From Acidobacteriales bacterium 13_2_20CM_55_8 (GTDB lineage Bacteria > Acidobacteriota > Terriglobia > Terriglobales > Acidobacteriaceae), in contig MNDG01000060.1 in the NCBI GenBank assembly GCA_001914815.1, positions 1-34,820 on the forward strand: a DNA stretch of 34,820 bases. Direction: 5' to 3'. Shown here piece by piece: positions 19,063-27,244 of this stretch. Under the pieces are notes generated by a model, which was not told where the DNA came from, ran no database searches, and saw only the letters and a program-made list of their open reading frames with translations. Positions within the stretch are counted from its first letter, which is position 1; each line of letters begins with the position of its first letter. Position numbers and translations under genes: made by a program.

Positions 19063-19752
19063 CTAAGGTCGCTTAACCGCGGTGAGAATCTCGCCTGGCT
19101 CTGGCCGCTCCGTGTAGTCGGGATTAGACGAGGCGTAGAGCACAGTACTGTCCCGTTCGATAATGTAGGTTGCAGGAATAGGAAGTTCCCAACTCTCATC
19201 TCCATTCGCCAATGGCAAATTGACAAATGCGCGCCGGTAAACGGCCTGCTGAAAATCCGGCACGCGATACACCAGTCCAAACTGGCGAGCCACGTCGTTC
19301 CCCACATCGCTCAATAGTGGGAACTGCAGCTGGTGTTGGTCGGCCATGAAGAACGACTGCTGCACGGTCTGAGGAGAGATTGCAATCAACGACGCTCCAA
19401 CTTCTTCGATCTCCGATACCAGGCGGTTCATCGCTTCCAGTTGCCCAACACAGAAGGGACACCAGCGTCCGCGAAAGAAACAAATCACCAGCCGGCCCTT
19501 GGTTAATAGCTCAATTGAAGAAAGTAATTTGCCGTTGTGGTCCGTTAGCTCAAAGGCAGGAGCTTTCGCGCCGGGAGCGAGAGCGCCTTCAGCAATGCGT
19601 TGCTGCTGCAGTTCGGCGATGACACGCGCATGAATAGCCTGGATTTCCGCCGGAACATACTTGGCCACCAATTCCTTCCGCTCCGCAAACTGCTCACGCA
19701 AAGAGCGAGCGTCCGCAGCCAAACCGCTTTCGTCGAGTGAGCGCCATTTCAT
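19063..19752 (-). CDS. Peroxiredoxin-like AhpC/TSA family protein
   Basis: APAFELTDHNGKLLSS, VICFFRGRWCPFCVGQLEAM; 229 aa. Confidence 0.88.
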   Translation of the reverse strand: MKWRSLDESGLAADARSLREQFAERKELVAKYVPAEIQAIHARVIAELQQQRIAEGALAPGAKAPAFELTDHNGKLLSSIELLTKGRLVICFFRGRWCPFCVGQLEAMNRLVSEIEEVGASLIAISPQTVQQSFFMADQHQLQFPLLSDVGNDVARQFGLVYRVPDFQQAVYRRAFVNLPLANGDESWELPIPATYIIERDSTVLYASSNPDYTERPEPGEILTAVKRP

Positions 19753-19754
19753 AA

Positions 19755-19911
19755 GAGCAGTGGCCAGTGACTAGTGGTTAGTGGCTAGTAAGAGCGAACG
19801 GCGGAGACTAGCCACTAACCACTAGTCACTAACCACTAGTCACTAACCACTAGTCACTAACCACTAGTCACTAACCACTAGTCACTAACCACTAGTCACT
19901 AGCCACTGGTG
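19755..19911. repeat. Large heptamer array, family C, with inverted left arm
   Basis: Left arm 19755-19789: GAGCAGT GGCCAGT GACTAGT GGTTAGT GGCTAGT. 17-nt spacer. Right arm 19807-19911 is 15 contiguous heptamers: ACTAGCC, six copies of ACTAACC ACTAGTC, ACTAGCC, ACTGGTG. Confidence 0.95.
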
Positions 19912-19913
19912 TT

Positions 19914-21272
19914 CTACATTCCGGGTAATTTCATCCCCGCAAGTCTTCGGGCGAAGCTAGGTTTGCCCATCTGCTTGAACATCTTTCGCATTTGGGCATA
20001 TTGGCGCAGAAGATTATTGACTTCTTGCACGCTAGTACCGGAACCGCGAGCGATCCGCTTGCGCCGGCTGCCATTGATGACTTCGTGATGCAGGCGTTCG
20101 TGAACTGTCATCGAGTTGATAATTGCCTCGACGTGACCGAGTTGTTTCTCGTCAACCTTATCGGCAGCCTTCTGCAATCCTGCGAACGGGCCAATGCTGG
20201 GCAGCATTCCCATCAGACTCTGGAGCGATCCCATTTTCTTGACCTGGCGCAACTGATCGCGAAAATCTTCCAACGAGAAGCCATCACCAGTCATGGCCTT
20301 GGCGGCCATTTCCTCGGCCTTCTTCTTATCTATCTGTTGTTCTGCTTTTTCGATCAGCGACAGAATGTCGCCCATCCCCAGGATTCGCGACACAATTCGA
20401 TCGGGATGAAAAGGTTCCAGCGCGTCGTATTTTTCGCCTACACCGATGAACTTGATCGGTTGACCTGTAACCTGTCGGATCGAGAGCGCAGCGCCACCGC
20501 GCGCATCGCCGTCCATTTTCGTGAGCACAACGCCGGTCAGTGAAAGTTTCTTGTGAAATTCGTCAGCCGAGCGCACTGCATCCTGGCCAGTCATGGCGTC
20601 AGCCACAAACAGAATTTCCTGAGGATTCAGAAGGCGCTTGAGCGACTGCATCTCCTCCATCAGTTGATCGTCGATGTGCAGACGACCAGCGGTGTCTACG
20701 ATGAGCACATCAGAACCAGTGTTAATGGCTTCGCGACGCGCTTCTTTGGCCAGACGCTCCACGGTTGCCGTATTGGCCTCGCCAACCTGACCTTCGTAGA
20801 TGTTGGCCTTGATCGCTTGAGCAACCACTCTGAGTTGCTCGCGGGCAGCGGGGCGGTAAACGTCCACCGAAACCAGCAACGGGCGGTGGCCCCCATTTTT
20901 CAACCAGTTTGCCAGCTTGCCCGAAGTGGTGGTTTTGCCGGACCCTTGCAGTCCCGCCATGAGCACCACGGTTGGCGGCTGGGAGGCGAACTTCAGTTTC
21001 GCCGTGTCGCGACCCAGAGTTTCGATCAATTCGTCGCGCAGAATCTTGATCACCTGATCGCCCGGCGATAATGCGGTTGCGACTTCCTGGCCGATCGCCT
21101 TCTCCTGGATGTGATCGATCAACTGCTTAACCACTTTGAAGTTAACGTCGGCTTCGAGCAACGCCAACCGGATTTCCCGCAGCGCCTCCTCCATGTTTTC
21201 CGGGCTGAGGACGGCCTGTCCGCGCAGGGTTTTGAACGCGCGCTGGAGTTTCTCTGAAAGATTCTCAAACAT
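19914..21272 (-). CDS. ffh: Signal recognition particle protein Ffh
   Basis: MFENLSEKLQRAFKTLRG, MAGLQGSGKTTTSGKLA, VDVYRPAAREQL, VDTAGRLHIDDQLM, TKMDGDARGGAALS, M-domain. Confidence 0.97.
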   Translation of the reverse strand: MFENLSEKLQRAFKTLRGQAVLSPENMEEALREIRLALLEADVNFKVVKQLIDHIQEKAIGQEVATALSPGDQVIKILRDELIETLGRDTAKLKFASQPPTVVLMAGLQGSGKTTTSGKLANWLKNGGHRPLLVSVDVYRPAAREQLRVVAQAIKANIYEGQVGEANTATVERLAKEARREAINTGSDVLIVDTAGRLHIDDQLMEEMQSLKRLLNPQEILFVADAMTGQDAVRSADEFHKKLSLTGVVLTKMDGDARGGAALSIRQVTGQPIKFIGVGEKYDALEPFHPDRIVSRILGMGDILSLIEKAEQQIDKKKAEEMAAKAMTGDGFSLEDFRDQLRQVKKMGSLQSLMGMLPSIGPFAGLQKAADKVDEKQLGHVEAIINSMTVHERLHHEVINGSRRKRIARGSGTSVQEVNNLLRQYAQMRKMFKQMGKPSFARRLAGMKLPGM

Positions 21273-21325
21273 AAGTATCAGCAGCTATCTTAGCAGGGGC
21301 GACCACGAGTACCCGGCCCCGGGAA

Positions 21326-22343
21326 TTATCCACCGAAAACTTCTTTCGCAGCGATCACCGTGTTGCAGTGAATCGTGACCGTATCTTCCACTCGACGCGC
21401 ATAGCCTCCAGCGAACGTCACCATCACTGGAATCTCACGCGCCCGAGCTACGCGGAACATCAGTTCATCGCGCCGCTTAAGTCCCGCGATGGTGAGCGCC
21501 AGTCCGCCAAGCTGATCTTCGCGATAAGGATCGGCGCCCGCGATATAACAAATTAATTCAGGCTCAAACTGACGGAGCCCGGAGCTGAGCGCGTTGTCCA
21601 GCCAGGCGAGATAATCATCGTCGCCCGTGCCATCCGGCAGATTCACATCAATCGACGATGTCGGCTTCCACGCCGGGTAATTATTTTCCTGATGAAGCGA
21701 AATCGTGAACACGTCGCCGGCAGTGGCACTGCGTACATCTGCACGGCTCGGCACAAAGGAAGCTCTGGATGGAAGTGGATCGCTGGCTTCACGCGTCCCA
21801 CTAAAAATTGCGGCCGTTCCGTTTCCCTGGTGAACGTCACAGTCCACCGTCATGGCCCGGACGATTTTTTTGTCACTTTGCAAGATCAGGGAAGGCGTGA
21901 TGGAAACCACCCCCAATATTGCAGGCTACCTTGTCTGTCAGCGCTCTTTGCCCAGCCAGGATCGACCCTCCTGCCGCCAAAACAAACGCTCGCACCAATC
22001 CCAGAGAATAGGGAACCTCCATCTGGAGTTCCTCGCGCGGAGAAAGAGTTCCGGTTTTCAGCTTGTGCACGTATTCGGGTGTGTGCACCAGCAAAACATC
22101 CTCGTCAGAGGCCGGGGATGGCTCAAGGAAATCCGACGGCTCTGCGACGCCGGTTTCCAGCAGCCGCTGATGAATGTAACGGTATTTCTGAGCCGGGAAG
22201 ACGTGGGCTCCGATCGGAAGATAGTAGCCGTCGCTGTACACCAATTTGAAAGGTAGCATGGGCTGGAACCGCCCCATAATACTCGCCAGTCGGTCGTCCC
22301 ATCTTGGACTTAATCCCTGCATCCTGTGTGAGTTGTGGCGCAT
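21326..22343 (-). pseudogene. Histone-deacetylase-family (acetoin utilization-like) protein, split by a frameshift near 21880
   Basis: ORF 21873..22343 encodes the N-terminus to ACNIGGGFHHAFPD; ORF 21326..21916 resumes at SDKKIVRAMTVDCDVHQGNGTAAIF. Confidence 0.85.
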
Positions 22344-22349
22344 CTAAAA

Positions 22350-22379
22350 GTTGACACAAAGTCACTCAAGTTCTATTAT
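22350..22379 (+). promoter_or_regulatory. dnaK promoter: sigma70 consensus overlapping a HAIR-like HspR operator
   Basis: TTGACA (22351-22356), 17 nt, TATTAT (22374-22379). HAIR-like gTTGAca-N7-ACTCAAG at 22350-22370. Confidence 0.65.
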
Positions 22380-22454
22380 GTGGCTGCTGGAGAACGGGTA
22401 GTAGCTGTAACTCGTTAGTTTATAAGCACTTATAATTAAGGGAGGAAGAGATTT

Positions 22455-24386
22455 ATGGCAAAGATTATAGGAATTGACTTGGGCACGACCAACTCTGTGG
22501 TGGCAGTCATGGAGGGGGGAGAACCCAAGGTCATTCCCAACGAAGAAGGCGGTCGGACGACCCCTTCCGTGGTCGGTTTCACCAAGACGGGCGAGCGGCT
22601 TGTAGGGCAAGTTGCCAAACGCCAAGCCATCACCAATCCAGAAAACACGATTTTCTCGATTAAGCGTTTCATGGGGCGGCGCTACGACGAAGTCAGCGAA
22701 GAAATGAAGATGGTGCCCTTCAAGGTCGTGAAGTCTGGCGACAACGTGGCCATCGTCGCCCAGGGCAAGGAGTACACCCCGCCCCAGGTCTCCGCAATGA
22801 TTCTTCAGAAGCTGAAGAAAGCTGCGGAAGACTACCTTGGCGAAAAGGTTAACGAAGCCGTTATTACGGTTCCGGCATATTTCAACGACGCGCAGCGTCA
22901 GGCTACCAAGGACGCCGGCAAGATCGCAGGGCTGGACGTCAAGCGCATCATTAATGAGCCCACTGCAGCCGCACTGGCTTACGGTCTGGACAAAAAGAAA
23001 GACGAAACCATTGCCGTCTACGACTTCGGCGGCGGCACCTTCGATATCTCCATTCTCGAAGTGGGCGAAGGCGTCATCGAAGTCAAAGCCACCAACGGCG
23101 ACACTCACCTGGGCGGTGACAACCTCGATCAGCGCATCGTGGATTGGCTAATCGACGAATTCAAAAAGGACGAAGGTCTCGACCTTCGCGGCAAGGGGAA
23201 CGAAATGGCGTTGCAGCGTCTGCGTGACGCAGCGGAGCGCGCCAAGATCGAACTCTCCACCACCATGGAGACTGAGATCAATCTACCCTTCATCACCGCC
23301 GATGCCAACGGTCCCAAGCACTTGGTCAAGAAGATGACTCGGGCCAAGCTGGAGTCGATGGTGGAGGACCTAATCCAGCGCTCCGTTGGGCCGTGCAAGC
23401 AGTGCATGAAAGACGCCGGAGTGGACGCGAGCAAGATTAATGAAGTCGTCCTGGTTGGCGGACAGACCCGCATGCCTCGCATTCAGTCCCTGGTGAAGGA
23501 GTTGTTTGGCAAGGATCCGCACCGCGGCGTCAATCCCGACGAAGTAGTCGCGATCGGAGCAGCCATTCAGGGTGGCGTGCTCGGAGGCGAGGTGAAAGAT
23601 CTTCTTCTCCTCGACGTTACTCCGCTCACGCTCTCAATCGAAACCCTGGGAGGCGTAGCCACACCGATGATCCCGCGCAACACGACCATCCCCACCCGCA
23701 AGACGGAGACTTTCTCCACCGCGGCGGATAGTCAGACTTCGGTGGAAGTCCATGTGTTGCAAGGCGAGCGTCCGCTGGCGCGAGACAATCGTACGCTGGG
23801 CAAATTCCACTTGACCGGTATTCCACCGGCTCCTCGCGGAGTGCCGCAGATCGAAGTTACGTTTGATATCGATGCTAACGGCATCCTGAACGTGACCGCG
23901 AAAGACAATGCTACCGGCAAGGACCAGAAGATTACGATTACGTCTTCTTCCGGCTTGAGCAAAGAAGAGGTCGAGCGCATGGCCAAGGAAGCCGACGCTC
24001 ACTCCGCCGAGGATAAGGCCAAACGCGAAGAGATCGAATCGCGCAATCAGCTCGACACCTTGGTGTACAGCGTCGAGAAGATGCTTCGTGAACAGGGCGA
24101 CAAGATCTCGGGTTCGGAACGCGGCGATGTCGAGAACGCAATCGCCGATGCCAAGAAAGCGCTCGAATCAAATGACAAGCGCAGCATGGACCAGGCCCGC
24201 GAGCGTTTGACCCAAGCTTCGCACAAACTGGCCGAGCAGATGTACAAAGCTGCTCAACCCCAAGGCGCCCCGGGAGCGGGACCTAGCGCAGGTGCAGGCC
24301 CCGCTGCTGGAAGTAACGACGAAGCACAAAAGAAAGACGAAGGAGTAATCGACGCTGAGTACGTAGATGTGGAAGACAAGAAATAA
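22455..24386 (+). CDS. dnaK: Molecular chaperone DnaK
   Basis: [40 protein letters not shown]...; 643 aa full length; SD GGGAGG at 22440. Confidence 0.98.
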   Translation: MAKIIGIDLGTTNSVVAVMEGGEPKVIPNEEGGRTTPSVVGFTKTGERLVGQVAKRQAITNPENTIFSIKRFMGRRYDEVSEEMKMVPFKVVKSGDNVAIVAQGKEYTPPQVSAMILQKLKKAAEDYLGEKVNEAVITVPAYFNDAQRQATKDAGKIAGLDVKRIINEPTAAALAYGLDKKKDETIAVYDFGGGTFDISILEVGEGVIEVKATNGDTHLGGDNLDQRIVDWLIDEFKKDEGLDLRGKGNEMALQRLRDAAERAKIELSTTMETEINLPFITADANGPKHLVKKMTRAKLESMVEDLIQRSVGPCKQCMKDAGVDASKINEVVLVGGQTRMPRIQSLVKELFGKDPHRGVNPDEVVAIGAAIQGGVLGGEVKDLLLLDVTPLTLSIETLGGVATPMIPRNTTIPTRKTETFSTAADSQTSVEVHVLQGERPLARDNRTLGKFHLTGIPPAPRGVPQIEVTFDIDANGILNVTAKDNATGKDQKITITSSSGLSKEEVERMAKEADAHSAEDKAKREEIESRNQLDTLVYSVEKMLREQGDKISGSERGDVENAIADAKKALESNDKRSMDQARERLTQASHKLAEQMYKAAQPQGAPGAGPSAGAGPAAGSNDEAQKKDEGVIDAEYVDVEDKK

Positions 24387-24413
24387 GCGGCAACTCCTCT
24401 CGTTTGGACTTGG

Positions 24414-24447
24414 GTTGGAAAGGGGCGCTGCGGCGCCCCTTTCCAAC
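24414..24447. terminator. Perfect 15-bp hairpin between dnaK and dnaJ
   Basis: GTTGGAAAGGGGCGC-TGCG-GCGCCCCTTTCCAAC; no strong T-tract follows (GTTAATGTCT), so it could be a 3'-end stabiliser or processing signal instead of a terminator. Confidence 0.6.
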
Positions 24448-24671
24448 GTTAATGTCTGCAAGGCCGGGAATCTGAAGTACCGGGAGATTGAAATTGCAAT
24501 TCGAAAGTCTATTTTCTAAGTTTTATCGAGAGCGAGGGGTCCTGGTATTTGTTGGCGCCCACTTCAACGGGAGTGCGCCGCATTCCGATATACGTGGATG
24601 CACCTGCATTCGAAAAATTCGAGATTCTGGAAGCTACAGGACACAAAATCCAGAATTGATTGCACTTGAAA

Positions 24672-25898
24672 ATGGCAACTGCTGCTAAGAAGGACTATTA
24701 CGAGTTACTCGGAGTCAAGAAGTCTGCCTCCGCGGAAGAAATCCGGAAAGCCTTTCGCAAACTTGCGCGCAAATATCATCCCGACGTCAATCCAGGGGAC
24801 AAGACCGCCGAAGAGAAATTCAAGGCCATCTCCGAAGCCAATGATGTCCTGAGCGACCCCAAGAAGCGGAAGATTTACGACCAGCTCGGCTACTACTCAG
24901 ACAACATTAGTCCTGAAACTGCGGATGCTTACGCTCGCGCGGGTAGTGGCGGCGGTGGTTTTCCGGGCGGTTTCCCTGGCGGCCAGCCTCGTGGAGGCGC
25001 TGGGGCCCAGGGAGTGCACTTCGATTTCGGAGGCTTCGATTTCTCCGACATGTTCGAAGGCGGTGGGAGAGGGAAAAAGAGTTCAAGCGGCGGTTTCCGC
25101 GACGTTTTTTCCAGTATGTTTGGCGGCCGTGGCGCGCAGGCGCAAGAAGGTCCTGAGCCTGGCGATGATCTTGAATATCAAGTCAACGTGCCCTTTTGGA
25201 CCGCCGTCCGCGGCGGCGTAATGCGCCTCAATATCACCCGGCGCGATGTTTGCTCCAGCTGTTCCGGCAAGGGCTATCTCGAAGCGCCAGGTGTCTGTCC
25301 GGAATGCAAAGGCAAGGGAACGATCGAGCAGACCGGCGGACGTATGAAGTTCAACGTCACCTGTCCACGGTGTAACGGCACCGGCCGCAATATAACCACT
25401 TGCAACGTCTGTCACGGCGAGGGCACCGTCGAGCGCACCGAACCGCTCGAGGTCCGCATCAAGCCGGGAACTCGCGACGGCCAGCGTATTCGTATCCCGG
25501 GCAAGGGAAATGCGGGTGTTCGGGGAGGTCCCCCTGGCGACTTGTACGTAATCATCCGCGCCGGCGATCATCCCATCTTCCGCCGCGAGGGCGACGATAT
25601 TTATCTGACCGTCCCCGTGACTGCGACGGAGGCCGCCTTGGGGGGCAAAATTGAGGTGCCAACCATCGATGGACGCACTCTGCTTAAGATTCCGCCCGGG
25701 ACACAGTCCGGTCAGAAGCTGCGCTTGCGGGAAAAAGGCGTGCCTTCCGCCACCAAAGAAGGCACACGCGGCGATGAGATCGTTGAGATACAAGTGAATG
25801 TTCCCATGCCGCGGGATGAACGCTCCAAAGAAATTCTGCGCGAGCTTGCCCGCCTGAATCCCGAAGATCCCCGCGCAGAGCTCTGGAAGAACGTTTGA
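24672..25898 (+). CDS. dnaJ: Type-A DnaJ chaperone
   Basis: J domain ([36 protein letters not shown]), G/F region, four CxxCxGxG motifs ([32 protein letters not shown]). Confidence 0.96.
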   Translation: MATAAKKDYYELLGVKKSASAEEIRKAFRKLARKYHPDVNPGDKTAEEKFKAISEANDVLSDPKKRKIYDQLGYYSDNISPETADAYARAGSGGGGFPGGFPGGQPRGGAGAQGVHFDFGGFDFSDMFEGGGRGKKSSSGGFRDVFSSMFGGRGAQAQEGPEPGDDLEYQVNVPFWTAVRGGVMRLNITRRDVCSSCSGKGYLEAPGVCPECKGKGTIEQTGGRMKFNVTCPRCNGTGRNITTCNVCHGEGTVERTEPLEVRIKPGTRDGQRIRIPGKGNAGVRGGPPGDLYVIIRAGDHPIFRREGDDIYLTVPVTATEAALGGKIEVPTIDGRTLLKIPPGTQSGQKLRLREKGVPSATKEGTRGDEIVEIQVNVPMPRDERSKEILRELARLNPEDPRAELWKNV

Positions 25899-25920
25899 GA
25901 ACTCCTAGGCCGGAATATCT

Positions 25921-26319
25921 ATGACCAAGAGGAGATCCAAAGGCGCATACATGATCTCGGCGGTGGCCGAGATGTATGGCATTCATCCGCAGACGTTGCG
26001 TCTCTACGAACGCGAGGGTCTTCTCAAGCCCTCCCGTACCGAAGGCAACACTCGCCTCTATACCGATGAAGATCTGCAGCGCCTTGAGTTCATTCTTTCC
26101 CTGGCTCGCGACCTGGGCGTAAATATCTCCGGCATTGCGATCATCCTGCAAATGCGCGAGCGTATGGAAGAGATGCAGCGCCAGATTCAGGATTTCGTGA
26201 TGTACATTCAGGAAGAAGTGTTATCACGTGCCACCGCTGCCGCTGATCCCTCGCGAGGCGCCATTGTCCCAGTCCGCCGGAGCATCGCCCAACCGGTGCT
26301 GCCAATACGAAAAAAGTAA
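25921..26319 (+). CDS. hspR: MerR-family heat-shock regulator HspR
   Basis: YMISAVAEMYGIHPQTLRLYEREGLLKPSRTEGNTRLYTDEDLQRLEFI...LGVNISGIAIIL; directly downstream of dnaJ. Confidence 0.88.
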   Translation: MTKRRSKGAYMISAVAEMYGIHPQTLRLYEREGLLKPSRTEGNTRLYTDEDLQRLEFILSLARDLGVNISGIAIILQMRERMEEMQRQIQDFVMYIQEEVLSRATAAADPSRGAIVPVRRSIAQPVLPIRKK

Positions 26320-26428
26320 GGCTCCTCTCACCTCAAATCCACTAGTTAAAGCCCAGTGCTAGATTACCCGACCGCCCAGATGCCACACCCCTGAAAAATG
26401 AGACCTGAGGCCTCTGTGCGATCACAGG

Positions 26429-26449
26429 GCTGACTGCTGAAGGCTGCCT
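26429..26449. repeat. Three-unit heptamer ladder resembling family A
   Basis: GCTGACT GCTGAAG GCTGCCT immediately adjoining the FNR-like gene's stop codon (26450-26452). Confidence 0.4.
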
Positions 26450-27172
26450 TCAATCATACTTCTCATACCGAATCGACTTTCGATCCCATCCCAGCGTCTT
26501 CAGCAATTCGCGATTTGCCTTGATCATTTTGTCCAGCCCGCAAATATAGGCGTTCATTTCGGCGCGGCCTTGAACGATGCCAGGAACGTGTTCCTGAACG
26601 TAACCGCGCAACCCCTTCCATTCCGGACCGCCTCGGCTGAGCGTCGGCAGATAATCGAAGTTCGGGTGCTCAGCAGCGAGTTGCAGGAATTCCTGATGAT
26701 AGTAAATATCTTTCTCCGTGCGGCTTCCGAAAAGCAGAAAGAAACTCCGGCCGTGATGGCGGGATGGATCGGCCAGAAGCCAGTGCAGCATGGAACGAAA
26801 CGGAGCAATACCTGTGCCGGTCGCAATAAAGATGGTGTCGCGTAATGGCGGACGCAGAATGAAATCGCCAAACGGCCCCTGACAGCTCATATGCTCGCCT
26901 TCCCTCATGTCGCACAGAAAGTTCGACATGAAGCCGTCCTGAACTCGATTGAGACAGAGCGCGAATCGATTGTCCTCCGCGGGCGGCGAAGCGATGGAGT
27001 AGGCGCGAGTGAGCTCTTCACCATCGGGCTTGGCCTGTTTCAGCGACAGCCACTGGCCGGGTACAAAGCCGAAGCGAGGAACTCCCTCCATTTCGAATTC
27101 GAGATGCTTAGTCGGCTCCGATAACGGGACGGAGCGGACCAGTCGCGCTGTGAAGGTCTGGAATACGGGCAT
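26450..27172 (-). CDS. Ferredoxin/flavodoxin-NADP+ reductase-like (FAD/NAD-binding oxidoreductase)
   Basis: FVPGQWLSLK, RAYSIASPP, GPFGDFIL, IFIATGTGIAPFRSML, FLLFGSRTEKDIYY, AYICGLDKM. Confidence 0.88.
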   Translation of the reverse strand: MPVFQTFTARLVRSVPLSEPTKHLEFEMEGVPRFGFVPGQWLSLKQAKPDGEELTRAYSIASPPAEDNRFALCLNRVQDGFMSNFLCDMREGEHMSCQGPFGDFILRPPLRDTIFIATGTGIAPFRSMLHWLLADPSRHHGRSFFLLFGSRTEKDIYYHQEFLQLAAEHPNFDYLPTLSRGGPEWKGLRGYVQEHVPGIVQGRAEMNAYICGLDKMIKANRELLKTLGWDRKSIRYEKYD

Positions 27173-27244
27173 GTAACTTTAGATGAAGGGGGTTGACCCA
27201 GCGACGCTGGACCATTTCAAGCAACGATCTGGAAGAAGAAAACC

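Noticed and set aside
19807-19911. CRISPR-like array
   Set aside because: Unit is 7/14 nt with no unique spacers and no cas genes; it is a phased short tandem repeat.
22343-22455. CIRCE/HrcA operator upstream of dnaK
   Set aside because: No TTAGCACTC-N9-GAGTGCTAA; the HAIR-like site plus a linked hspR fits better.
22362-23108. 248-aa minus-strand ORF opposite dnaK
   Set aside because: Antisense shadow of a highly conserved chaperone gene; dnaK antisense ORFs are a well-known coding-bias artefact.
24488-24688. Possible grpE between dnaK and dnaJ
   Set aside because: Only a 66-aa ORF without GrpE features.
25083-25793. 236-aa minus-strand ORF opposite dnaJ
   Set aside because: Antisense shadow of the dnaJ zinc-finger and C-terminal domains; no recognisable family.
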